In this document: positions 8,633 through 15,519 of the stretch, piece by piece
Layout: each line of letters starts with the position of its first letter
Numbering within the stretch: position 1 is the first letter of the stretch
DNA from: Streptococcus saliviloxodontae
GTDB taxonomy: Bacteria > Bacillota > Bacilli > Lactobacillales > Streptococcaceae
NCBI RefSeq assembly: GCF_016908655.1
Contig: NZ_JAFBEI010000012.1
Coordinates: 1 to 53,017, forward strand
DNA length: 53,017 nucleotides
Direction of reading: 5' to 3'
Notes under the pieces: generated by a model
Told to the model about the DNA's origin: nothing
Databases searched by the model: none
The model's input: the letters and a program-made list of their open reading frames with translations, nothing else
Program-made: the position numbers and the translations under genes

Positions 8633-9919
8633 ATGTTGTTTTTTAATCATAATCGAGAACCCACAATCAGCCTAACCCAAAGAAATATAAACTGGGTCTT
8701 TTATGCCAAGTGCCTAAAATACTTAGTTTATCTGTTTTTAGTAATTTCATTTTTAAATTTATTAAGTGCTATTTCATTTAGTAAACTTATCCCCATGCTG
8801 CTACTCTCTTTGTTAGCTTGGTTTACTTACAAGCTAGAACACTGGGTAAAAAATAGATTTCAGCTAAGAGATTTGTTACTTTATTTTTTACGTTCTAATA
8901 GCCTCTTTAAGGAAGAAAAAATAGGAGATAAATGGGTAATTACCTCCTCTGCCATAATGAGTTGGAAACAGTCCGATAACAAACTAATTATAGTAGCTAT
9001 CAAACAAGGGGATAGTTACAGCAAAAAATTAGAATCCCTAGATGTTGAATTATCTGCCCTACTTGATCTCCCTCTTGAAACCAAAATAATCCGACCTAGC
9101 ATAGTGGAATATCATTTCTTTACTGTTCGTCCTACTAGACTTCAAACATCTAAGTTAAATGAACAACCTACTAATCCTATTAGCATAGATTTAGGCTATG
9201 GGGTAGTTTACAATCCAGTAGAATGCCCACATATTTTAATTGCTGGTGGAACTGGTTCAGGAAAGTCTATCCTAATTTCTTACTTACTACTAGAATTTTT
9301 GAAACGGAAATCAGAACTATACATAGCAGATCCAAAAAATTCTGACCTTGGGAGTTTATCTCACTATCTAGGTCAGGATAGAGTTGCTACCTCTCTTAAT
9401 AATATTGCTAGAATCGTCCGATTAACCGTTGAAGAAATGAATAGGCGATATGAATACATGAGAGAAAACTTTAGGTATGGCTCAAACTTTACTGACCATG
9501 GATTCAATATGACTTGGCTAATTTTCGATGAGATGGGAGCTTTCCAAGCCTCTGGCACAGATAAAAAGTCAAAAGAGACTATAAATGAAGTTATGGACGG
9601 AATTAAACAAATTATTTTACTCGGAAGACAGTCAGGCATTTTTATCCTTGTATCTGCTCAACAGGTTAATGCCGATACACTAAATACCGACCTTAGAGAT
9701 AACCTAGGATTACGCATAACCCTAGGAGCAAACTCTTCCGAGGGCTATCGCATGGTCTTTGGAACTGCTACACCACCTGCAAAACAGCCTATTGAAGTAA
9801 AAGGTGCTGGCTATCTCTACATGCAGGGTTCTGGAAAAGAATCTGCTGAATACTGGGAAAGTCCTTATTTAAACCCAAAAGAATTTGATTTTATAGCAGA
9901 ACTACAAAAATATATCTAA
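8633..9919 (+). CDS. FtsK/SpoIIIE-type DNA-translocating ATPase (TcpA-like coupling protein)
   Basis: 428 aa. Two transmembrane helices near the N-terminus (residues about 24-42 and 45-62) are followed by a cytosolic P-loop ATPase: Walker A GGTGSGKSI (about residues 204-212), Walker B WLIFDEMG (about 294-301), and the downstream SAQQVNADTLNTDLRDNLG segment typical of FtsK/HerA motors. There is no gamma DNA-reading domain. In streptococcal ICEs and IMEs proteins of this architecture act as coupling proteins that deliver relaxase-bound DNA to a conjugation channel. It is smaller than chromosomal FtsK. The start has a clear AGGAG site. Confidence 0.88.
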   Translation: MLFFNHNREPTISLTQRNINWVFYAKCLKYLVYLFLVISFLNLLSAISFSKLIPMLLLSLLAWFTYKLEHWVKNRFQLRDLLLYFLRSNSLFKEEKIGDKWVITSSAIMSWKQSDNKLIIVAIKQGDSYSKKLESLDVELSALLDLPLETKIIRPSIVEYHFFTVRPTRLQTSKLNEQPTNPISIDLGYGVVYNPVECPHILIAGGTGSGKSILISYLLLEFLKRKSELYIADPKNSDLGSLSHYLGQDRVATSLNNIARIVRLTVEEMNRRYEYMRENFRYGSNFTDHGFNMTWLIFDEMGAFQASGTDKKSKETINEVMDGIKQIILLGRQSGIFILVSAQQVNADTLNTDLRDNLGLRITLGANSSEGYRMVFGTATPPAKQPIEVKGAGYLYMQGSGKESAEYWESPYLNPKEFDFIAELQKYI

Positions 9920-9983
9920 CCCCTAATTTTAACAGATAGATTATGCTTAAATTCGATAGATTTTCAGCATATCTATTTGTTCC

Positions 9984-9999
9984 TCACCGCTTGCGGTGA
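9984..9999 (+). promoter_or_regulatory. Leader hairpin with CTTG loop
   Basis: TCACCG-CTTG-CGGTGA is extended by TTTGT/ACAAA. It lies 22 nt upstream of ATG 10021 in the 101-nt gap after the FtsK-like gene. No T-run follows, so it is not a simple terminator. A second CTTG-loop hairpin lies at 11914-11931. Confidence 0.55.
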
Positions 10000-10020
10000 C
10001 AAAGAAAGGAATAATTTATT

Positions 10021-10335
10021 ATGAAACTGAATGATTTTTTGAAACCTGAATTACTTGGTAATAAGTTTCTTGCAGTAAAAGGGCTCTCAGAAGTGCTTGA
10101 CCGTGAAACACAAAAACTTTCTGCTTATCGTGTGAATATCTCTATTCAAGATGAATCTAGCGATTTCTTTATGGAAATGATTCAAGTGAAGGTAAACACT
10201 ACCTCTCCTACTATTTCTGCCGATGAAATGTCGAAGAATAAAACTCGTGAAGTTGTACTTAAAGACCTAAATGTTGGTCAATTTAATGGTAATCTATGGT
10301 TTACCTGTTCTGACATTTTACCAGTAGCTAAATAA
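10021..10335 (+). CDS. Small hypothetical protein
   Basis: 104 aa, no signal or membrane segment. The sequence is beta-rich (AYRVNISIQDESSDFFMEMIQVKVNT, then REVVLKDLNVGQFNGNLWFT), which is compatible with a small OB- or beta-barrel-type fold, as in accessory replication or transfer proteins of conjugative elements (for example the DUF961 group); I cannot confirm membership. It has an AAAGGA site and follows a hairpin. Its position between the coupling ATPase and the replication/relaxase gene favours a role in DNA processing, but this is inference from context. Confidence 0.6.
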   Translation: MKLNDFLKPELLGNKFLAVKGLSEVLDRETQKLSAYRVNISIQDESSDFFMEMIQVKVNTTSPTISADEMSKNKTREVVLKDLNVGQFNGNLWFTCSDILPVAK

Positions 10336-10342
10336 CTTTAAA

Positions 10343-10447
10343 GTGGTTATACATTGTAGCTGGTATGAAAAATTTCTAGATGACCGAAAGCGCATTGGAG
10401 ATTTTGCCAATTACTTAGTTTACACATATGCTATTAACGCTAGATAA
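10343..10447 (+). CDS. Possible 34-codon small ORF
   Basis: An open frame from GTG 10343 reads VVIHCSWYEKFLDDRKRIG, then FANYLVYTYAINAR, and stops just before the ribosome-binding site of the next gene. Its composition is protein-like, but no good Shine-Dalgarno precedes the GTG. It may be a genuine small protein or the tail of a decayed gene. Confidence 0.3.
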   Translation: MVIHCSWYEKFLDDRKRIGDFANYLVYTYAINAR

Positions 10448-10459
10448 TAGAGGTTATTA

Positions 10460-10984
10460 ATGATTTACTTTATCGCTGATACTCATTTCCATCATGAAAA
10501 TGTTATAAAGTTCTGTAATCGCCCTTTCTCAACTATTGAGGATATGAACCAAAAACTTATTGATAATTGGAATCAGATTGTAACTGATAACGATGACGTC
10601 TATATCCTTGGGGATTTTCTATATCGAGGAAATGCTAAACAGGCTAATGAAATTTTACAATCTCTAAAAGGAAGGAAGTTCCTAATCAAAGGAAACCATG
10701 AACATTATCTTGATTCTCCTGATTTTGACCAAAACTTATTTGAATGGATTAAAGATTATCATACACTTCATTACCAAAAGAGAAAATTCATTTTATTCCA
10801 CTATCCAATATTAGAATGGGATTCCTATTTTCATAACTCTATCCACCTATATGGACATGTTCATAATAACAGAACAGACTATTTCAAACAAATTTTGGGA
10901 AAACGAGCAATCAACGTTGGAGCTGATATGATTGATTTTACCCCTATCAGTATTGAACAAATACTAGATTTAGTAAAAGAGTGA
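10460..10984 (+). CDS. Calcineurin-like metallophosphoesterase (first)
   Basis: 174 aa with the full set of metallophosphoesterase motifs: DTH (7-9) followed by FHHEN, YILGDF (48-53), KGNHEH (77-82), a HYP segment and YGHVHNN (about 134-140). The DTHFxHxN...NRPF start is typical of small phage and plasmid phosphoesterases rather than of Ser/Thr phosphatases. Substrates in this group include phosphodiesters and nucleotides; none can be assigned here. Cytosolic. It has an AGAGG ribosome-binding site 6 nt from ATG. It is one of two unrelated members of the superfamily in this element. Confidence 0.85.
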   Translation: MIYFIADTHFHHENVIKFCNRPFSTIEDMNQKLIDNWNQIVTDNDDVYILGDFLYRGNAKQANEILQSLKGRKFLIKGNHEHYLDSPDFDQNLFEWIKDYHTLHYQKRKFILFHYPILEWDSYFHNSIHLYGHVHNNRTDYFKQILGKRAINVGADMIDFTPISIEQILDLVKE

Positions 10985-11014
10985 TGATATAACTAAAACA
11001 ACCCTAGTTGATGA

Positions 11015-11104
11015 ATCGTTCTTGACTCTGAAATTAAAGAATTTTCTGTTATTCCCTTAACTGATACTTTAAATAAACTAAAAAGCGTAATGGAGAAAAA
11101 ATAA
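11015..11104 (+). pseudogene. Probable remnant of a decayed reading frame
   Basis: After two consecutive TGA codons the frame stays open for 29 codons (IVLDSEIKEF, VIPLTDTLNKLKSVMEKK) and ends in TAATG, overlapping the start of the next gene by one base. The overlap and the peptide-like composition suggest the 3' end of a gene whose front was lost. No credible start codon or family match is visible. Confidence 0.35.
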
Positions 11105-11832
11105 TGGCGATTTACTATGCTATAAGTGATATCCATGGATATCTTGATGAATTTTTAACTGCCTTTGAAAAAGTAGATTTAACTAACTCCGAGAATCGAT
11201 TGTTTCTTTTAGGGGACTATGTAGATAACGGGAATTACTCCTATCAAGTGCTTGAAACGATTCGAGAACTGGAATCTAAATATCCTAATCAAGTCAAAAC
11301 GCTTTTAGGAAACCATGATGAATGGTTCTATCACTGGCTCATTACGGAAGATATAAGCCCCGAATGTTCTCCTGAAACCATTAAAAGTTTCTTTTCCCTA
11401 GATGAATTGACCCTCCTATTACAGAGGAATCCTAACCAGTTTGAAAAGACTATCCGAGATGAAATTAAATCTAATCCAAAATTTACTCCCTTAATAGATT
11501 GGTTTAAATGTAAATTCCAAGACCAAAGATATATTGAAACGGATTGGCAAATCTTTGTGCATGCTGGGGTTGATGAAGAAGCTGGGATTTTTTGGAAAGA
11601 GGGTACTGACCCTAAAATGTTTACCAATAAATTCCCTGTTACAACTGGGAAATTCTTTAAGGATATTATTTCAGGACATGTTGGCTCTTCTCAAATTGCA
11701 CACAATGAAGAATATTTAGGAAAAATTTTCTTTGATAAGTACAACCACTACTTTATAGACGGAACAGTTGACCGAAGTAAAGTCATTCCTGTTCTTGAAT
11801 TTGATACAACTACACAAACCTATAACTACTAG
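11104..11832 (+). CDS. PPP-type metallophosphoesterase (Ser/Thr phosphatase-like, second)
   Basis: 242 aa with the motifs of the phosphoprotein phosphatase branch: SDIHGY (8-13), LGDYVDNG (36-43), LGNHDEW (68-74), FVHAGVD (about residue 155) and a C-terminal SGHVGS. The usual GDxVDRG carries Asn in place of Arg, an odd change in a phosphate-contact residue. Relatives include bacterial Ser/Thr phosphatases and ApaH/PrpE-like nucleotidases, so the substrate may be a phosphoprotein or a dinucleotide. The GGAG ribosome-binding site lies within the preceding remnant. It is followed by the hairpin region before the HUH gene. Confidence 0.85.
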   Translation: MAIYYAISDIHGYLDEFLTAFEKVDLTNSENRLFLLGDYVDNGNYSYQVLETIRELESKYPNQVKTLLGNHDEWFYHWLITEDISPECSPETIKSFFSLDELTLLLQRNPNQFEKTIRDEIKSNPKFTPLIDWFKCKFQDQRYIETDWQIFVHAGVDEEAGIFWKEGTDPKMFTNKFPVTTGKFFKDIISGHVGSSQIAHNEEYLGKIFFDKYNHYFIDGTVDRSKVIPVLEFDTTTQTYNY

Positions 11833-11931
11833 AATTTTAATCACAAGAAAAACTGCCGACTGGTCGGCAAGCTGGAAGCATGTTTAGCGGAGCGATTCTT
11901 GTAATTGAAATTCAGAGGAGCTTGCTCCTCT
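11833..11931 (+). other. Hairpin cluster, candidate origin (dso/oriT) before the HUH gene
   Basis: A 17-nt imperfect inverted repeat (11833-11849 with 11896-11912, 15 of 17 paired) encloses a 7-bp hairpin TGCCGAC-TG-GTCGGCA (11854-11869). A second hairpin AGAGGAG-CTTG-CTCCTCT (11914-11931) follows. The cluster sits directly upstream of the gene for an HUH endonuclease, where rolling-circle origins and oriT sites of this class usually lie. The nick site is not identified. Confidence 0.5.
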
Positions 11932-11979
11932 AGTTTATTTATTATATAGGCAAACTTAACGAGAAAATGAGGTAATTTT

Positions 11980-12774
11980 GTGAGTTATAATCGCAAGATT
12001 ATCCGAACTTCCTCGTATATTGAGATTTGGGAATATCAATCCCCTATTTTCTCAAGTGATAATACTGAAGTTGATACCAACCAAATCATTTTAAAAGAAA
12101 AACAAAAACGTAGAAAATTTGATGAACTTACACCTGACGAACAAGATGAAAGATTAAAACGTATATCCAAAAACAGAAAAAATTCAAAATGGAAGCTCCA
12201 AAGACTAATAGATTGTAATTATGATAACAAAACAAGTTTCCTTACCCTAACAACAAAAGCAAATATTAAAGACCGAACAGAATTCAATATAATGTTTGAT
12301 AAGTTTATCAAAAAATTGAACTACTATATTTATCATTCTAAAAAAAGGCAACTAAAATATATAGCAGTATTAGAACGACAGAAAAGAGGAGCGTGGCATG
12401 TACACATTCTTCTTTTTAATTTCCCTTTTGTACCTCATTCTTCTTTATTAAAATTATGGGGTCATGGGGCAGTTCGGATAAACAAATTAGATAGCTTAGA
12501 CGATTCGTCCAATGCTGGTCGCTATGTAGCTAAATATATGGAAAAAGGGATTGGACAAGAATTACTTGAAAGTTTAGGCAAAAAAGCTTTTTACTCTTCT
12601 AGAAATCTAAATAAACCTGAGGAGTTAAAATTATTAACTAATGAAAATGTAGCTGACCTTATTAAAGATGAAATGATTCTTTACGAGACCTCTTACAAGA
12701 GTAAGATTTTTAAAGATGGTCGCTTACTTGATAATGAAGTTCAATATAGAAAGATTAAAATTGATAAGGAGTAA
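11980..12774 (+). CDS. HUH-endonuclease replication initiator / relaxase candidate
   Basis: 264 aa with the rolling-circle initiator signatures: a beta-strand motif FLTLTTKA (about 87-94), the metal-binding HUH motif WHVHILLF (about residues 139-146) and the catalytic-Tyr helix GRYVAKYMEK (about 179-188, YxxxKY). The start is GTG, with GAGGT upstream. Such Rep-like proteins act as relaxases or replication initiators in many streptococcal IMEs; no MobT/Rep_trans protein is seen here. It would nick the element at an origin, probably the hairpin cluster just upstream, and hand single strands to the FtsK-like ATPase. Which of replication or transfer it serves cannot be decided from sequence. Confidence 0.85.
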   Translation: MSYNRKIIRTSSYIEIWEYQSPIFSSDNTEVDTNQIILKEKQKRRKFDELTPDEQDERLKRISKNRKNSKWKLQRLIDCNYDNKTSFLTLTTKANIKDRTEFNIMFDKFIKKLNYYIYHSKKRQLKYIAVLERQKRGAWHVHILLFNFPFVPHSSLLKLWGHGAVRINKLDSLDDSSNAGRYVAKYMEKGIGQELLESLGKKAFYSSRNLNKPEELKLLTNENVADLIKDEMILYETSYKSKIFKDGRLLDNEVQYRKIKIDKE

Positions 12775-12778
12775 GGAA

Positions 12779-13021
12779 ATGATTCAAATTAAATACGTAC
12801 CTGTTGAAGACTGTCAAGCTGAATGGGGAAACAAAGAAGCAGTATGCAAACGATTCGAAGGATTAAAAACAAAAACACTAGATTCACTACTAGTTGAAAT
12901 GCGAAGAAATCCTGAATACTCTCCATTTGTAATAAATCCTTCTCATAAAATTGTTTGGATACACTTTGAAGGTTTCTTAGATTTCCTTAGATACAGGCAA
13001 GACCATAGATACGAAAGTTGA
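12779..13021 (+). CDS. Putative excisionase / integrase accessory protein
   Basis: 80 aa starting at ATG 12779 (AAGGAG seven nucleotides upstream), 4 nt after the HUH gene and 8 nt before the integrase. It has a compact alpha/beta sequence with WGNKEAVCKRFEGL, which could be a helix-turn-helix, and a C-terminal FLDFLRYRQDHRYE. Small proteins in this position are usually recombination directionality factors that also bind attachment-site arms. The family was not recognised with certainty. An earlier in-frame ATG (12716) lies inside the HUH gene and is less likely. Confidence 0.65.
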   Translation: MIQIKYVPVEDCQAEWGNKEAVCKRFEGLKTKTLDSLLVEMRRNPEYSPFVINPSHKIVWIHFEGFLDFLRYRQDHRYES

Positions 13022-13029
13022 GGTAAATA

Positions 13030-14379
13030 ATGTTAAAGATAGATATGGGTAATGTCACATTTAAACAATCTCGTAAAGCTCCTAAAAAGGGGTATATAGA
13101 GGTTAAATATAGAATTTATACTAAACACCCACTGACTCAAAAACGCTGGGAAATTGTTAGTAAATGGTATTTAACAAGTGAATCTTACTCAGATAGTGGA
13201 AAAGTTAAAATTTCTCCTCAATTACAAGGAATTATCAGAAGAGAACTTCAAGAAAAACTAGAACAGTTTCATCAAAGATTTACTTTATCAACTCTCAATA
13301 ACAAGGGAGACATCACTTTAAATAGAGTTTGGAATGAATGGGAAGATGACAGAATCAAAAAGAAGAAAGTTGCACCTAAGACACTAGCTGGAGAGCAAGG
13401 GAGATTCAAAAATCATATTATTAAATATATTCCTGCCGATAGCTTGCTTCACAATATAACTTCCGATGTGATTCAAAAAATGATAGACCAATTTTATCCA
13501 TTGGGAAATCATAAAAGAATAGCTCAATCTTTAAAGTCTGACCTCAATTCAGTTTATACATTTGCTATCAAAAGAAATTATATTAAACCAGAGCAAAATC
13601 CTATGCCTTATGTTCAAATTGAAAATAAAGGACTTGAAGAAAGAATAAAGGAATTAGAAAGCAAGAATATTGAAGATTCCTACCTTGAAAAAGATGAACT
13701 TGCCGAAGTATTATCAATTGTAAATAAACATAATCGTCAATACGGCAGAATATTTGAATTTCAAAGTTTAACAGGCATGAGAATTGGAGAAGTCTTGGGT
13801 TTAAAAGTCGCCGATATTAACTTCAAGGATAAACTCGTTTCTGTTAAAAGAACTAGAGCTACTCACGGAGGAGCAAACAAGAATAACTATGAGGGAAATG
13901 TAAAGAATGAACAGAGTTATAGAACTGTTGAGCTCTCTACTAAGGCTTTAGAGCTTCTTCAAGAAGAAATAGAAGAAAATAACCACCATATTGCTGGTAA
14001 TCCTGATTATCAAAATAACGGTTGGATATTTACATCAAAAAATCACTATAAATCAATGTATAACGGTGTACCATTAAATTATAGTGTTTTGAATAATTTT
14101 CTAAATTCTAATGAAACAGGCAAGAAAACAAAAACAGGTCATATCAAAAAAGTAGGCATCAATATTGACCAACAGATTAGTTTCAAAAAACATATTAGCA
14201 CTCATATTTTTAGACATACCCATATTAGTTTCTTAGCCGAGAAAAAAGTTCCTTTAGAAGCAATACAAGAGCGTGTCGGACATACTAAAGGGAGCAAAGT
14301 AACACAAATATACCTACATGTGACTAAAAACATGAAGAAGAATATTACAAACCTTATTGATAGTCTTATTGATGATTGA
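13030..14379 (+). CDS. int: Tyrosine recombinase / integrase
   Basis: 449 aa, with the domain order of Tn916/ICE-type integrases: an N-terminal arm-binding region (YIEVKYRIYTKHP, residues about 22-34), a SAM-like core-binding domain (TLNRVWNEWEDDRIK onward, about 95-200) and a C-terminal catalytic domain with Arg in TGMRIGE (about 247-253), HIFRHTH (about 390-396), the GHT segment and the nucleophile Tyr in QIYLHV (about 427). All catalytic residues are present. It lies 79 bp from the right att core, and its stop codon lies inside the right arm repeat. It has a GAGGT ribosome-binding site. It should drive site-specific integration into fba. Confidence 0.96.
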   Translation: MLKIDMGNVTFKQSRKAPKKGYIEVKYRIYTKHPLTQKRWEIVSKWYLTSESYSDSGKVKISPQLQGIIRRELQEKLEQFHQRFTLSTLNNKGDITLNRVWNEWEDDRIKKKKVAPKTLAGEQGRFKNHIIKYIPADSLLHNITSDVIQKMIDQFYPLGNHKRIAQSLKSDLNSVYTFAIKRNYIKPEQNPMPYVQIENKGLEERIKELESKNIEDSYLEKDELAEVLSIVNKHNRQYGRIFEFQSLTGMRIGEVLGLKVADINFKDKLVSVKRTRATHGGANKNNYEGNVKNEQSYRTVELSTKALELLQEEIEENNHHIAGNPDYQNNGWIFTSKNHYKSMYNGVPLNYSVLNNFLNSNETGKKTKTGHIKKVGINIDQQISFKKHISTHIFRHTHISFLAEKKVPLEAIQERVGHTKGSKVTQIYLHVTKNMKKNITNLIDSLIDD

Positions 14380-14395
14380 GTATTTTCTGAGTATT
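14376..14395. repeat. Right arm-type repeat
   Basis: TTGAGTATTTTCTGAGTATT matches the left copy (6561-6580) at 19 of 20 positions, with the same two TGAGTATT units 11 bp apart. It includes the integrase stop codon. Confidence 0.7.
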
Positions 14396-14404
14396 TTTTT
14401 CACT

Positions 14405-14434
14405 AAAAAAGGTTTATCCAAATGGATAAACCTT
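14405..14434. terminator. Terminator at the int/fba convergence
   Basis: GGTTTATCC pairs with GGATAAACC around a 4-nt AAAT loop. The best T-run (six T) is on the minus strand, so it serves fba as well as ending the integrase transcript. It belongs to the element, not to the original chromosome. Confidence 0.8.
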
Positions 14435-14457
14435 GATTTAATACTGTTTCAGCTTGA

Positions 14458-14478
14458 AATTAAGCTTTGTTTGCTGAA
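14458..14478. repeat. Attachment site attR (21-bp core) in the fba 3' end
   Basis: Identical to 6423-6443. Read on the minus strand it encodes the last residues (S-A-N-K-A) and the stop of fba, so insertion leaves the enzyme unchanged. TTCAGC (14448-14453) and GCTGAA (14473-14478) form an inverted pair around it. Confidence 0.9.
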
Positions 14479-15341
14479 CCGAATACGTCGATACGTTCTT
14501 CAACAGCTTCAGTAATTGCAGCGAATCCTGGAGCCAAGAATTTACGTGGGTCGAAAAGTTTTTTCTTGTCGTATTCTGCTTCATTTGCTTCATATTCTGC
14601 AGCAAATTTACGAGTAGCACCTGCAAATGCCAATTGACATTCAGTGTTAACGTTAACTTTAGCTACACCAAGTTTGATTGCAGCTTGGATTTGATCATCA
14701 GGGATACCTGAACCACCGTGCAATACGATTGGGAAACCTGGTACTGCATCAGTAAGTTTTTGAAGGTGATCAAGGTCAAGACCTTCCCAGTTAGCTGGGT
14801 AAGGACCGTGGATGTTACCGATACCAGCTGCCAAGAAGTCGATTCCAGTTTCAACCATTGCTTTAGCGTCTTCAACTGGTGCCAATTCACCTTTACCAAC
14901 GATACCGTCTTCTTCACCACCGATAGTACCAACTTCAGCTTCAACTGAGATACCTTTAGCGTGTGCCAATTCAACGATTTCTTTAGTCAATTTAAGGTTT
15001 TCTTCGATTGGAAGGTGTGAACCATCAAACATCAATGAAGTGTAACCAACTTCGATACATTCTTTTGCATCTTCGTAGTGACCGTGGTCAAGGTGAATAG
15101 CAACTGGTACAGTGATACCCATTGATTCTACAAGAGTTTCGATAAGAACTTTACAAAGTTTGTATCCACCCATGTATTTAGCAGCACCCATTGAAGTTTG
15201 GATAAGGATTGGAGCTTTTTTGCTTTCTGCTGCACGCAAGATAGCTTGAGTCCACTCAAGGTTGTTTGTGTTAAATCCACCAACAGCATAGCCGTTATCA
15301 CGAGCTGCTTGGACAAATTTTTCTGCTGAAACGATTGCCAT
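14460..15341 (-). CDS. fba: Fructose-bisphosphate aldolase, class II
   Basis: Zinc-dependent aldolase of glycolysis, splitting fructose 1,6-bisphosphate into dihydroxyacetone phosphate and glyceraldehyde 3-phosphate. 293 aa, normal for the Gram-positive class II group. Visible motifs are the catalytic-metal region VAIHLDHGHYEDAKECIE (HxDH), the SVEAEVGTIGGEEDG loop, the zinc-ligand NIHGPYP and VLHGGSGIPDDQI. The 3' end contains the att core of the integrative element, so its native terminator is now at 6377-6404 and the element's hairpin takes over. It has a GAGGCC-type ribosome-binding site just upstream. Confidence 0.97.
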   Translation of the reverse strand: MAIVSAEKFVQAARDNGYAVGGFNTNNLEWTQAILRAAESKKAPILIQTSMGAAKYMGGYKLCKVLIETLVESMGITVPVAIHLDHGHYEDAKECIEVGYTSLMFDGSHLPIEENLKLTKEIVELAHAKGISVEAEVGTIGGEEDGIVGKGELAPVEDAKAMVETGIDFLAAGIGNIHGPYPANWEGLDLDHLQKLTDAVPGFPIVLHGGSGIPDDQIQAAIKLGVAKVNVNTECQLAFAGATRKFAAEYEANEAEYDKKKLFDPRKFLAPGFAAITEAVEERIDVFGSANKA

Positions 15342-15488
15342 TTGTATAGGCCTCCTCTATTTTTTTGGGTTTGAACCCGTTTACAGTTTCATTCTAACAC
15401 AATTGCCTTAAAAATACCAGTATTTGAAGAAAGTTAAAGCGTTTTCTATAAATGAAAAAGGGAGATAAACTCCCTAGTACTTTGAGAT

Positions 15489-15514
15489 AAAAAAAGTTGA
15501 GCCTTAGCTCAACT
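15489..15514 (-). terminator. Terminator after tRNA-Leu
   Basis: AGTTGAGC-CTTA-GCTCAACT, with a T-run on the minus strand, begins 6 nt after the tRNA 3' end. The 15342-15488 gap to fba also contains a small GGGAG/CTCCC hairpin. Confidence 0.8.
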
Positions 15515-15519
15515 ACTTA

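Larger units (their letters stand above)
6423..14478 (+). mobile_element. Integrative (mobilizable) element inserted at the 3' end of fba
   Basis: About 8.06 kb bounded by 21-bp perfect direct repeats. One copy forms the last codons and stop of fba, and the other lies in non-coding DNA near rpmB. All genes inside run on the plus strand and are more AT-rich than the flanks. It carries a tyrosine integrase next to the right end, an excisionase-like ORF, an HUH Rep/relaxase candidate and an FtsK/TcpA-like ATPase, but no type IV secretion genes. It therefore fits an IME or a self-replicating integrated element that would borrow a conjugation channel. ICEs of S. thermophilus (ICESt1/ICESt3) use the same fba/fda 3' end as attachment site. 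Cargo candidates are an EEP-fold enzyme, two metallophosphoesterases and unknown ORFs. Confidence 0.9.

Noticed and set aside
6668..11832. Toxin-antitoxin pair or restriction-modification system in the element
   Set aside because: No methylase, REase or recognisable toxin/antitoxin motifs were found among the ORFs.
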